A program made the translations under genes and the position numbers. The notes under the pieces are model-generated. The model had not been told where the DNA came from and did not search any database. It saw only the letters and a list, made by a program, of their open reading frames with translations. A stretch of 64,000 nt of DNA, taken from the NCBI GenBank assembly GCA_000212915.1, contig CM001167.1, forward strand, positions 2,720,780 to 2,784,779, written 5' to 3'. Shown piece after piece: positions 35,553 to 43,138 of the stretch. Every line of letters begins with the position of its first letter. Within the stretch, counting starts at the first letter, position 1. The stretch is from Bacteroides coprosuis DSM 18011. GTDB lineage: Bacteria; Bacteroidota; Bacteroidia; Bacteroidales; Bacteroidaceae.

Positions 35553-36500
35553 GCCTATTTGCCATATTAATGGAGATTCTTTAGAGCGACATTATAAAGA
35601 GCACTTGAGTTCATATAAGAATTGGCAAATGAAAGATCATGCTATAGAGTGGCTTTTGTTTCCAGAGAACATTTCTCCACGGCTCTGTATCGATGAAACC
35701 TCTATGACCAATGGAGACTTATATACTATATTAAGTAATCCCAATAATAAAGGGAAACAGGGCACCATAGTCGCTATTATTGCTGGTGTTCAATCAGATA
35801 AAATTATCCAGGTATTAATGAAGATGCCTGAGAGTTTAAGACAGCAAGTCAAGGAGATCACATTAGATATGGCTAATAGTATGAATAAAATAGCTCGAGT
35901 GTGTTTTCCTAAAGCCTGTCGAGTAATTGACCGATTCCATCTGCAGAAATTAGCCAATGAAGCGGTGCAAGAGGTACGAGTAAAACACAGATGGGAAGCC
36001 ATAGAAGAAGAAAATCAAGCGATTAAACAAGCTAAATGGAAGGTAAGACCTATAAACCTCTAACTTTTAGTAATGGAGACACAAAGAAACAATTACTAGC
36101 AAGAGGACGATATCTTCTTTTTAAATCTGCAGACAAATGGTCTGATAAGCAAAAAGAAAGAGCTAAGATTCTTTTCGCACAATACCCTTCATTAAAAGAA
36201 GCCTATAGCCTATCACTAGGGCTTCGCTCTATTTTTAATCGTAAAACAATTAAAGATGCAGCAAGACTTTCTCTTGCCAAATGGTATAATAGAGTAGAGC
36301 AAACTGCTTTTCAATCCTTTAAGAGTATTGCAGGAACCATCTATTCACATTATGATGAAATATTAAACTTCTTCAACAATCGATCAACAAATGCTTTTGC
36401 AGAGAGTTTTAACGCTAAACTAAAAGCCTTTAGGACTCAACTAAGAGGGGTTACAGATATTAGTTTCTTTCTATTTAGGGTTACTAAATTATTTGCTTAA
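35551..36500 (+). pseudogene. inner IS: transposase catalytic region, frameshifted
   Basis: Homology starts in frame +1 at 35551 (EPICHINGD) and includes LCIDETSMTNGDLYT (first Asp of the DDE triad), EITLDMANSMNKIA and RVIDRFHLQKLANEAVQE (second Asp), as in ISL3-like DDE transposases. Around 36030 the frame changes: the product would end at 36063, while homology continues in another frame from 36036 (GKTYKPLTFSNGDTKKQ) to 36500. Comparison with the outer copy suggests a single-base deletion in an A run. No functional transposase can be made without it. Confidence 0.85.
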
Positions 36501-36532
36501 TAAGTTATCCCCCCTAGTTTTGCAGGTGATCC

Positions 36533-36540
36533 GTAAAGTT
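36533..36540 (+). repeat. 8-bp target-site duplication, right copy
   Basis: GTAAAGTT directly after the inner IS, identical to 35094-35101. Confidence 0.9.
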
Positions 36541-36595
36541 GGGGATTTAACAATTAGTCCATTCTACTTCCCTTATAAAATATTACTTTTGATCC

Positions 36596-36956
36596 ATGAA
36601 AAAGAAAGCAATCGATTATAAGGATATATTGTCCATGTTCCTTCCTAAAGGCATGCTTGACTATTTTTGATTTTACCGACTATTCAGACATGGGTGATTA
36701 TTATATATTCTCTCTTGAAGAGAAAAATAGTATACCAGACGAGCATTCAAGTCTTCCACTAGTTTCCAAAGGTTTTTATCCAACAATAACAGTTACAGAT
36801 TTTCCTGTTCGCGACCGCACTGTATACTTGAAAGTTAGACGTCGCAGATGGGAGGATAAGCAAACTGGTAAGACATACAGCAGAGACTGGAAATTGGTTG
36901 CAGACGGGACTAGGATAACAGCCGAGTTTGGTTCTTTTTTAAAAGAGTTACATTGA
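36596..36956 (+). pseudogene. outer IS: transposase N-terminal region (OrfA), frameshifted
   Basis: Begins ATG at 36596 (MKKKAIDYKDILSMF). Near 36662 a five-T run (TATTTTTGAT) puts the frame into a stop; with four T it would read continuously as LDYFDFTDYSDMGDYY. Homology goes on in the other frame to TGA at 36954-36956, including KGFYPTITVTDFPVRD and KVRRRRWED. So it is inactivated by a one-base insertion. Confidence 0.82.
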
Positions 36957-37935
36957 CAATCATGAAGTTAGCATAAAAGTAGTAGCTGACTTCTGCCATC
37001 TGAAGTCGAAGACACTTAACGATTACTACAAGGAACATCTAAGTGGTTATCGTTCTTGGAATCAGCTCTCTCATGCTGATCAGTACATGTATTTTAAAGA
37101 CAATTTAGGTGAGAACATATCTATTGACGAAACAGCCCTAAGCAACGGAGAGTTATACACCATTGTAACGGGTAAGGCTGGTCATGGTAAGCATGGTACG
37201 ATTATAGCTATGATAAAGGGAACAAAGGCTGACGATGTATGTAGATATCTGATGAAGTTACCAGAAGGAAAACGTAGGATGGTCAAGAACGTGACTCTTG
37301 ACATGGCCGGAAGTATGAGGCAGATAGCCAAGAGATGCTTTCCTTACGCTACACAGATCATAGACCGTTTTCATGTACAAAAGTTGATGCAGGATGCATT
37401 GCAGGAGCTGCGCGTGCAATACCGCTGGCAAGCTATTGAGCAGGAGAACTCAAACATAAAAAGAGCAAGGAAAGAAAATAGAAAATATATACCTCCATGT
37501 TTTGATAACGGGGATACCATAAGACAGCTTCTTGTACGCAGCAGATATCTACTATTCAAAAGTCCTGATAAATGGACAGACTCCCAAAGAATAAGGGCTG
37601 AGATACTCTTTAAGCAGTTTGACGACATAAAACAATTCTATTATTTGACTTTACAACTTGGACAGATATACTCACATAACTACGATAAAAATGTTGCCAG
37701 GGTAAAGCTTGCACTGTGGTTTAATAAGGTAGAGCAGTGGAATTACCCTCAGTTCAATACGGTAATAGAAACCTTTAAAAATCACAATGATAGGATATTA
37801 AATTTCTTTGAAAACAGACTTACCAATACTTCAGCTGAATCTTTCAATGCCAAACTTAAATCTTTCAGAGCTACATTCAGAGGAGTAGATGATGTAAAAT
37901 TCTATCTGTATAGAGTGATGATGCTATACGCCTAA
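36952..37935 (+). CDS. outer IS: ISAon1-family transposase catalytic region (OrfB)
   Basis: Homology is open from about 36943 in the +1 frame relative to OrfA and reads NHEVSIKVVADFCHL, then YYKEHLSGYRSW. The first ATG is at 37087 (MYFKDNLGENISIDE), which would miss about 45 conserved residues, so synthesis by +1 frameshifting from OrfA is likely. DDE-type blocks are ISIDETALSNGELYT, NVTLDMAGSMRQIAKR and QIIDRFHVQKLMQDALQE; the third acidic residue should be the Glu in TSAESFNAKLKSFR near the end. The reading frame is intact to TAA at 37935, which lies in the right terminal repeat. Confidence 0.85.
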   Translation: MDNHEVSIKVVADFCHLKSKTLNDYYKEHLSGYRSWNQLSHADQYMYFKDNLGENISIDETALSNGELYTIVTGKAGHGKHGTIIAMIKGTKADDVCRYLMKLPEGKRRMVKNVTLDMAGSMRQIAKRCFPYATQIIDRFHVQKLMQDALQELRVQYRWQAIEQENSNIKRARKENRKYIPPCFDNGDTIRQLLVRSRYLLFKSPDKWTDSQRIRAEILFKQFDDIKQFYYLTLQLGQIYSHNYDKNVARVKLALWFNKVEQWNYPQFNTVIETFKNHNDRILNFFENRLTNTSAESFNAKLKSFRATFRGVDDVKFYLYRVMMLYA

Positions 37936-38000
37936 TTGTTAAATCCCCAAGAATACGGACTGACCCCTTAATAGTCAAAACCTAAAAAAAGGCATAAAAA

Positions 38001-38026
38001 AAAAGACTATCAATTGATAGTCTTTT
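38001..38026 (-). terminator. terminator after tRNA-Thr
   Basis: Palindrome AAAAGACTATCAA (38001-38013) with its complement (38014-38026). On the minus strand it runs into nine T. Confidence 0.85.
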
Positions 38027-38027
38027 G

Positions 38028-38101
38028 AGCCTCTTGTCGGATTCGAACCAACGACCCCGAGATTACAAATCACGTGCTCTGGCCAACTGAGCTAAAGAGG
38101 C
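38028..38101 (-). tRNA. tRNA-Thr (anticodon TGT)
   Basis: A 74-nt cloverleaf on the minus strand: acceptor GCCTCTT/AAGAGGC, D-arm AGCTCAGTTGGCCAGAGC, anticodon loop TTTGTAA (anticodon TGT), T-arm with GTTCGAATC. It follows the SRP RNA by four bases, so both probably come from one transcript. Confidence 0.95.
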
Positions 38102-38105
38102 GGGT

Positions 38106-38201
38106 GGGTAAGCTTACTATATCGCGCCGCTACAACCTATTACCTTTGCTGCGATCAAGCCCTGGAGGATTCACAGGGAGCTGGCCGTATAGGACTTACC
38201 C
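38106..38201 (-). ncRNA. ffs: signal recognition particle RNA (4.5S type)
   Basis: About 96 nt on the minus strand. The ends pair (GGGTAAG with CTTACCC), giving a single long hairpin. The internal sequences TCCTCCAGGGC and CGCAGCAAAGGTA, facing each other across the apical loop, resemble the conserved domain IV that binds Ffh. A promoter lies just upstream (38214-38243) and tRNA-Thr follows. The loop sequence (TTGAT) is not a standard GGAA tetraloop, so a covariance-model check is desirable. Confidence 0.75.
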
Positions 38202-38213
38202 GTAATTGCATTG

Positions 38214-38243
38214 CAAAGGTACTTCTTTTTATTTAAATTGCAA
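38214..38243 (-). promoter_or_regulatory. promoter of SRP RNA and tRNA-Thr
   Basis: Minus-strand TTG (38241-38243), 19-bp spacer, TACCTTTG (38214-38221), 12 bp ahead of the SRP RNA 5' end. Confidence 0.75.
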
Positions 38244-38389
38244 GTCTAGCTATAATAAATTTTTACACTAATAGGCTAAGACATTGTATTTCAAAAGATT
38301 ATTTTTAAAATATTTTTATTCTTTTTTTCAGAGGCTAGTATTATACGAAGTTTTGAGTCTCTAATTCATTATATAAAGGCTTTTATTTA

Positions 38390-38397
38390 TACCTTTG
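38390..38397 (+). promoter_or_regulatory. -7 promoter box for the DUF4199-glycosyltransferase cluster
   Basis: TACCTTTG, 23 bp before the ATG at 38421; exact TAnnTTTG match. Confidence 0.6.
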
Positions 38398-38420
38398 TCT
38401 TTATATCACTGAAAAACTAT

Positions 38421-38963
38421 ATGAAACAACGAAATACGAGTATACAACATCATGCCATGTACTTTGGTACATATATGGGAGTTTATTGGATTCTAAAATT
38501 TATACTATTCCCCCTATCCTTCACTATACCATTTCTTACATTTCTTTTTATAGGACTTACTTTAGGTGTACCTTTTATGGGATATTATTATCTAAAGATT
38601 TATCGAAACAAAGTATGTGGAGGAGTGATAACCTTTAGTCAGGCATTTGTATTTACAGCTTTAGTCTATTTATTTGCATCAATGCTTACAGCTGTAGCTC
38701 ATTTCATTTATTTCCAATTTATTGACCAAGGTCTCGTATTGGGGCATATGCAAGAACAAGTTAATATGCTACTAGAAGCAAATATTGATAACCCTCAATA
38801 TGATTTTTATGATAAAACATTTAATGAAGCTATATCATATCTTTCAAGCTTAACTGCAACAGATATAACTCTAGATAATTTATCTCGAAACACTTTTTTA
38901 GGTGTATTATTAGCAATACCTACAGCTTTAATTGGTCGTAGAAAACCCAAAACAGATTACTAA
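38421..38963 (+). CDS. DUF4199 family membrane protein
   Basis: A 180-residue protein with four hydrophobic segments (about 15-34, 38-58, 73-97 and 155-173). The pattern MYFGTYMGVYWILKF near the start and VITFSQAFVFTALVYLFASM in the third helix match the DUF4199 family of Bacteroidetes. It is commonly just upstream of a GT2 glycosyltransferase, as here (15-bp gap). It may act with that enzyme in lipid-linked sugar metabolism, but this is only association. Confidence 0.82.
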   Translation: MKQRNTSIQHHAMYFGTYMGVYWILKFILFPLSFTIPFLTFLFIGLTLGVPFMGYYYLKIYRNKVCGGVITFSQAFVFTALVYLFASMLTAVAHFIYFQFIDQGLVLGHMQEQVNMLLEANIDNPQYDFYDKTFNEAISYLSSLTATDITLDNLSRNTFLGVLLAIPTALIGRRKPKTDY

Positions 38964-38978
38964 AAGATAAGAAAACCC

Positions 38979-39929
38979 ATGGATATATCCGTAGTTATAC
39001 CATTATTGAATGAAGAAGAATCTCTTCCAGAGCTTTATGCTTGGATAAAACAAGTCATGGATTCTCACAACTTCTCTTACGAAGTTGTTTTTATAGACGA
39101 TGGTAGTACAGACAACTCTTGGAAAATAATAGAAAATCTTCACAAAGAAAACCCTGAGGTAAAAGGGCTAAAATTTAGAAGAAATTATGGAAAGTCACCT
39201 GCTCTTTATTGCGGATTCAAAAAAGTAGAGGGTGATGTTGTCATTACTATGGATGCTGATTTACAAGATAGCCCAGAAGAGATCCCCGAACTCTACCGCA
39301 TGATTACAGAAGAGGATTATGATTTAGTTTCTGGGTGGAAGAAAAAAAGATATGATCCGCTATCAAAGACTATCCCTACAAAGCTATTCAATGCCACCGC
39401 TAGAAAGGTATCTGGAATAAAAAATTTACATGACTTTAATTGTGGATTAAAAGCTTATAAAAAAGAGGTTGTTAAAAATATAGAGGTATATGGCGAAATG
39501 CATCGTTATATCCCATATCTAGCTAAAAATGCGGGTTTTCATAATATAGGAGAGAAAGTTGTCCATCATCAGGCTCGTAAGTATGGAAAGACTAAATTTG
39601 GACTAAGTAGGTTCGTAAATGGATACTTGGACTTAATCACCCTATGGTTTCTATCTAAATTTGGAATCAGACCCATGCATTTCTTCGGATTATTAGGCTC
39701 TTTAATGTTCTTTTTAGGCTTTATCGCAATCATAATCGTGGGAGCTACAAAACTTTATCAGATGAAAAATGGCTATCCGTATAGACTTGTAACAGATTCT
39801 CCTTATTTTTATATCTCATTGACAACAATGATTATAGGCTGTCAGCTTTTTGTTGCTGGCTTCTTAGGAGAAATTATAGCTAGAAGCTCAACTGAAAGAA
39901 ACAATTATCAAATTCAGAAAAAAATTTAA
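38979..39929 (+). CDS. family 2 glycosyltransferase, membrane-anchored (GtrB/DPM1-like)
   Basis: A 316-residue protein. The GT-A domain shows VVIPLLNEEESLPEL near the start, VFIDDGSTDNSW at 36-47 and the nucleotide-sugar/metal motif TMDADLQDSPEEIPEL near 90-105, with a HDFNCGLKAYKKEV acceptor block. Two C-terminal transmembrane helices (about 232-256 and 268-295) are those of GtrB/ArnC-type enzymes, which transfer sugars from nucleotide donors to polyprenyl phosphate on the cytoplasmic face. Donor and acceptor are not known. Confidence 0.92.
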   Translation: MDISVVIPLLNEEESLPELYAWIKQVMDSHNFSYEVVFIDDGSTDNSWKIIENLHKENPEVKGLKFRRNYGKSPALYCGFKKVEGDVVITMDADLQDSPEEIPELYRMITEEDYDLVSGWKKKRYDPLSKTIPTKLFNATARKVSGIKNLHDFNCGLKAYKKEVVKNIEVYGEMHRYIPYLAKNAGFHNIGEKVVHHQARKYGKTKFGLSRFVNGYLDLITLWFLSKFGIRPMHFFGLLGSLMFFLGFIAIIIVGATKLYQMKNGYPYRLVTDSPYFYISLTTMIIGCQLFVAGFLGEIIARSSTERNNYQIQKKI

Positions 39930-39938
39930 TTATTAACC

Positions 39939-40436
39939 ATGAATAAAAGATATACATTTATATTGTCTGTAGCCCTTTGCTTTATAAGTATTACAGGACT
40001 ACTCATAAGTTGTTCCGAAGATAGCGACTGCTCTATGACAGCTCGCCCTTTTATGGTTAGCTATATTTACAAGTATGGAGCGAATAAAAACATATTACTA
40101 CCCGACACATTAAAATCGCTTACTGTTAAAGCTCTAGAAACAGATTCTATATTACTAAACAAAGGAGAATTAGTACATACATTTGATTCTCCATTAAGAT
40201 ATACCAAAGACACAACAGCTCTAGTACTAGAATACAGCGACGAAGCTAAAAACAATGATACCATTTGGATATCACACAAAAATACATCTTTCTTTGTGTC
40301 TATTGAGTGTGGCTACCAGATGCGACAATCAATAGAAAAAGTCATTGGCTACACCCAACACACATTAGACTCTGTTTCTTTAAGAAATAACGAGGCAAAT
40401 AATTATGGAAGAGAAAACATCAAAATCATATATTAA
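39939..40436 (+). CDS. DUF6452 family lipoprotein
   Basis: A 165-residue exported protein with an N-terminal signal and lipobox-like LLISC at residues 22-26, so probably lipid-anchored. SDCSMTARPFMVSYIYKYG and the later PLRYTKDTTALVLEYSD match the DUF6452 family, which typically precedes a DUF6048 protein in Bacteroidales. The last 32 bases overlap the start of the next gene. Function unknown. Confidence 0.78.
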   Translation: MNKRYTFILSVALCFISITGLLISCSEDSDCSMTARPFMVSYIYKYGANKNILLPDTLKSLTVKALETDSILLNKGELVHTFDSPLRYTKDTTALVLEYSDEAKNNDTIWISHKNTSFFVSIECGYQMRQSIEKVIGYTQHTLDSVSLRNNEANNYGRENIKIIY

Positions 40437-41187
40437 GCTATTTCTTTTTAGCCTTATGCTATTCATGAGCTTACCATTATCGGCTCAAGAAAAACAAGAG
40501 ATTAAAGAGGATAACAAGGACGAAATCGAAAGACCTATTCTTATCGATCAATCTACTGTGCCTTTCTTCAATGGCATTTATATTGGATACGATTTGATGG
40601 GACCTATTTATAAAGCTTATTCTGATGACTATCTTACTAATGAGATTAATATTGACATCAATCTCAAGAATCGCTTTTTCCCAACCATCGAACTAGGTTA
40701 TGCTAATACAGATAAGTGGAGCGAACACGGTACTCAGTATAAAACAAAAGCTCCATATTTTAGAATCGGGGCAGATTATAATTTCTTATATAAGAAACAC
40801 AAGAACAACCACCTTACTGTAGGTTTACGATATGGCTTTACTAAGTTCGATTTTGATCTTGATAATTTAGCATTAAAAGATGGTGCTTGGGGTGATCAAA
40901 TAGAAAACCCTAGCATTTATGACGAAATATGGAAAGATCCTGTAACTCTACAAAAACAAAATATCTCTAGTTCTATGCATTGGATAGAGTTTGTTATTGG
41001 TGTTAGAACTGCTATTTATAAAAACTTCTATATGGGATGGTCGCTAAGATTAAAATATCGCCTATCTGCTGAAGAAAATGAATATGGAAACCCTTGGTAT
41101 GTTCCTGGTTATGGAATATATAAAAGTTCAAGAGTAGGACTCCATTATTCTATCATTTATAGAATTCCAGGAAAGAAAAAGAAATAA
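40405..41187 (+). CDS. DUF6048 family outer-membrane protein
   Basis: A 260-residue protein with a signal peptide ending near LPLSAQ (about residue 28). The body is rich in alternating aromatic strands (IYIGYDLMGPIYKAYSD, FPTIELGYANTDKW, HLTVGLRYGFTKFDFDL) ending in a YSIIYRIPGKKKK tail, consistent with a beta-barrel. It matches the DUF6048 family, partner of DUF6452. The 32-bp overlap with the preceding gene implies translational coupling. A later Met (residue 18) would weaken the signal peptide, so I keep the first ATG. Confidence 0.78.
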   Translation: MEEKTSKSYIKLFLFSLMLFMSLPLSAQEKQEIKEDNKDEIERPILIDQSTVPFFNGIYIGYDLMGPIYKAYSDDYLTNEINIDINLKNRFFPTIELGYANTDKWSEHGTQYKTKAPYFRIGADYNFLYKKHKNNHLTVGLRYGFTKFDFDLDNLALKDGAWGDQIENPSIYDEIWKDPVTLQKQNISSSMHWIEFVIGVRTAIYKNFYMGWSLRLKYRLSAEENEYGNPWYVPGYGIYKSSRVGLHYSIIYRIPGKKKK

Positions 41188-41202
41188 TTATCTGTACAAG
41201 AA

Positions 41203-42222
41203 ATGACGAACAAAATTAAAAAAAATATATTTTGGCTTATCCTACTTGTTGCTGGATCTGCATGGATTTTATCCAATAATCTTGATAAGCAAAAGTATCA
41301 CAAAATACAAGGTTCTATATTTGGTACTATCTATGCTATTACCTATCAATATGATAAAGATATTCAACCAGATGTAACCAAAGAATTAGACAGAATAGAC
41401 CTCTCACTCTCTCCCTTTAAAGAACAGTCTATTATTTCTAAAGTGAATAGAAATGAAGAAGTAGAGTTGGATACTCTATTCACCAATGTATTTAAGAGAG
41501 CTCAAGAAATATCAAAAATAAGTGATGGAGCATTTGATATTACCGTTGCTCCCCTCGTTAATGCTTGGGGCTTTGGTTTTAAAAAAGGAGAATTTCCCGA
41601 CTCCCTCATAGTAGATAGCCTTCTGCAATATATCGGCTATGAAAAAATAGCACTAGAAAAAGGTAAAATTATAAAAGAGAACCCCGAAATAATACTCGAC
41701 TGTAGTGCTATCGCTAAAGGCTATGCTGTCGATGTTATAGGCGACCTATTAGAGAGTAAAGGTATCAAAAACTATATGATCGACATAGGTGGAGAGATTT
41801 TAACTAAAGGGAAAAATAGCAAGGGAGATTCTTGGAGAATCGGGATCAACAAGCCATCTGACGATCCACTTTCAAACAATCAAGAACTAGAGCTTATTGT
41901 AAAAATCGAAAATAAAGCTTTGGCAACATCGGGTAATTACAGAAATTATTATGTGAAAGATGGCAAAAAATATGCACATACCATTAGCCCTAAAACGGGG
42001 TATCCTGTACAGCATAGTATTCTATCATCAACTGTTTTGGCCAACGATTGTATGACAGCTGATGCACTTGCTACAGCATTTATGGTTGTAGGTCTAGATG
42101 AAGCTAAAGCCATCTTACAGAAAGTGCCCCATGTAGAAGCATGCTTTATCTATACAGAAGAGACTTCGGGAGAATATAAAACATTCCTTACTGAAGGATT
42201 TAAAACTTTTGTTGCAAATTAG
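41203..42222 (+). CDS. apbE: FAD:protein FMN transferase
   Basis: A 339-residue ApbE protein, which attaches FMN through a phosphoester to Thr/Ser of partner proteins such as the Na+-translocating NADH:quinone reductase and Rnf subunits. It has an N-terminal membrane anchor (about 7-23). Family blocks are GSIFGTIYAITY, GAFDITVAPLVNAWGFG at about 105-121, DCSAIAKGYAVDVI near 165, YMIDIGGEILTKG and the C-terminal HTISPKTGYPV near 264 with the metal-binding Asp/Ala tail DCMTADALATAF. It faces the periplasm. It converges with the TtcA-like gene with only 3 bp between. Confidence 0.95.
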   Translation: MTNKIKKNIFWLILLVAGSAWILSNNLDKQKYHKIQGSIFGTIYAITYQYDKDIQPDVTKELDRIDLSLSPFKEQSIISKVNRNEEVELDTLFTNVFKRAQEISKISDGAFDITVAPLVNAWGFGFKKGEFPDSLIVDSLLQYIGYEKIALEKGKIIKENPEIILDCSAIAKGYAVDVIGDLLESKGIKNYMIDIGGEILTKGKNSKGDSWRIGINKPSDDPLSNNQELELIVKIENKALATSGNYRNYYVKDGKKYAHTISPKTGYPVQHSILSSTVLANDCMTADALATAFMVVGLDEAKAILQKVPHVEACFIYTEETSGEYKTFLTEGFKTFVAN

Positions 42223-42225
42223 CAA

Positions 42226-42975
42226 CTATTCATCTATTTTTCTTGGTAATAAACTCTCGTTAATATTTGACATACTAACCCATAAGCTATATCTAGCTTC
42301 TGGGCTTATTTTTTCTAACGTTTTTAAGACCTCTCCCATTACTTTACGATTTGTTTCTGATTCGTATGGGCAGTTTTTTATCTGTTTCTTATATGCTCTC
42401 AATGCAGAAAGAGCTATTAAGTCTTTCTCTTCAATCAGACACATTGGACGAATGATGGTCATATCAAACTTACTCATCTTCAGCATAGGAGGCATAGTAC
42501 TAAAACTTCCTTGAAAAGTCATATTCATCAATAAAGTTGCGAGGATATCATCCATATGATGCCCCAATGCTATTTTATTACAACCAAGAGTTTTTGCTAG
42601 TTCAAAAAGCTGTTTTCGGCGATTCCAAGAGCAAAGAAAACATGGAGATTTTCTTTTATCAGCAGATGGATCAAAAGAGGTTTCAAGCAAGTAAAAAGGA
42701 ATACCCAAATCCTCTATAAAATGTTGAATATAGGAATGGTCGGACTCATAGCTAACATTAGTCATCACTACATGAGCTGCAGAAAGTTTAAACTTCGGTT
42801 TGAGTATTTTTACACGCTCAGCCATAAGTTCTGCAAGTGCCAGGGAGTCCTTTCCACCTGAGATAGCAATTAAAATATGATCTCCATCTTCAATTAGTCG
42901 ATAATCTCTTATTCCTTGAATCAATCTTCTGTTAATTCTCTGTAAAAGCTTGAACTCTCCTTTGTTATCCTCCAT
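42226..42975 (-). CDS. ttcA: TtcA-family tRNA 2-thiolation PP-loop ATPase
   Basis: A 249-residue enzyme of the PP-loop superfamily. The ATP-binding motif SGGKDS is at residues 35-40, and PCFLCSWNRRKQLFE near 112 has the paired Cys found in TtcA/TtuA proteins, where an Fe-S cluster handles sulphur. GHHMDDILATLLMN follows. TtcA makes 2-thiocytidine at position 32 of tRNAs. It is somewhat shorter than E. coli TtcA (311), as are many Bacteroidetes homologues, so another thiolation target is possible. A -7 box lies 26 bp upstream. Confidence 0.82.
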   Translation of the reverse strand: MEDNKGEFKLLQRINRRLIQGIRDYRLIEDGDHILIAISGGKDSLALAELMAERVKILKPKFKLSAAHVVMTNVSYESDHSYIQHFIEDLGIPFYLLETSFDPSADKRKSPCFLCSWNRRKQLFELAKTLGCNKIALGHHMDDILATLLMNMTFQGSFSTMPPMLKMSKFDMTIIRPMCLIEEKDLIALSALRAYKKQIKNCPYESETNRKVMGEVLKTLEKISPEARYSLWVSMSNINESLLPRKIDE

Positions 42976-43001
42976 AAAAAAATCTAATATTTATTTTTGC
43001 G

Positions 43002-43009
43002 CAAAGATA
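43002..43009 (-). promoter_or_regulatory. -7 promoter box for the TtcA-like gene
   Basis: Minus-strand TATCTTTG, 26 bp before the start codon; exact TAnnTTTG match. Confidence 0.6.
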
Positions 43010-43100
43010 ATACATCCAAAGCTAAACAAGAATGTCTGAAAGGTGTTTTCATTATAACGTAAAAGACTTGTAATTGTCGAACTTATTCCAAAATTATTAC

Positions 43101-43108
43101 TATTTTTG
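43101..43108 (+). promoter_or_regulatory. -7 promoter box for the TPR envelope protein
   Basis: TATTTTTG matches TAnnTTTG. Its position argues against starts at or before 43115 having a normal leader and favours the ATG at 43139. Confidence 0.5.
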
Positions 43109-43138
43109 AATATTATGAATATCCGTTATTTAGGAAAA

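Larger units (their letters stand above)
35102..36532 (+). mobile_element. inner ISAon1-type insertion sequence
   Basis: A 1431-bp element bounded by inverted repeats of 25 bp with 23 matches (35102-35126 and 36508-36532; tips GGATCACCTGCAAAA). It is flanked by the 8-bp duplication GTAAAGTT, proving insertion by transposition into the left end of the outer IS. It carries an orfA/orfB transposase of the same family as the outer copy, but with different terminal repeats. orfB is broken near 36030. Confidence 0.92.
35084..37966 (+). mobile_element. outer ISAon1-type insertion sequence, interrupted by a second IS
   Basis: Terminal inverted repeats of 35 bp match at 32 positions: the right one is 37932-37966, and the left one is 35084-35101 continued at 36541-36557, split by the inner element. 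Both begin GGGTCAGTCCGTA at the outer tip. Removing the inner IS and one copy of its target duplication leaves about 1.44 kb, the right size for a single-transposase element. No clear target duplication flanks it; ATTAAG occurs beside both tips, but in inverted orientation, and GGATCAC sits between ATTAAG and the left tip only. Its orfA is frameshifted, so it is probably inactive. Confidence 0.88.

Noticed and set aside
43106-43138. Earlier starts of the TPR envelope protein (TTG 43106, ATG 43115)
   Set aside because: The TTG is part of a -7 promoter box, and the shorter form from 43139 has a cleaner signal peptide.
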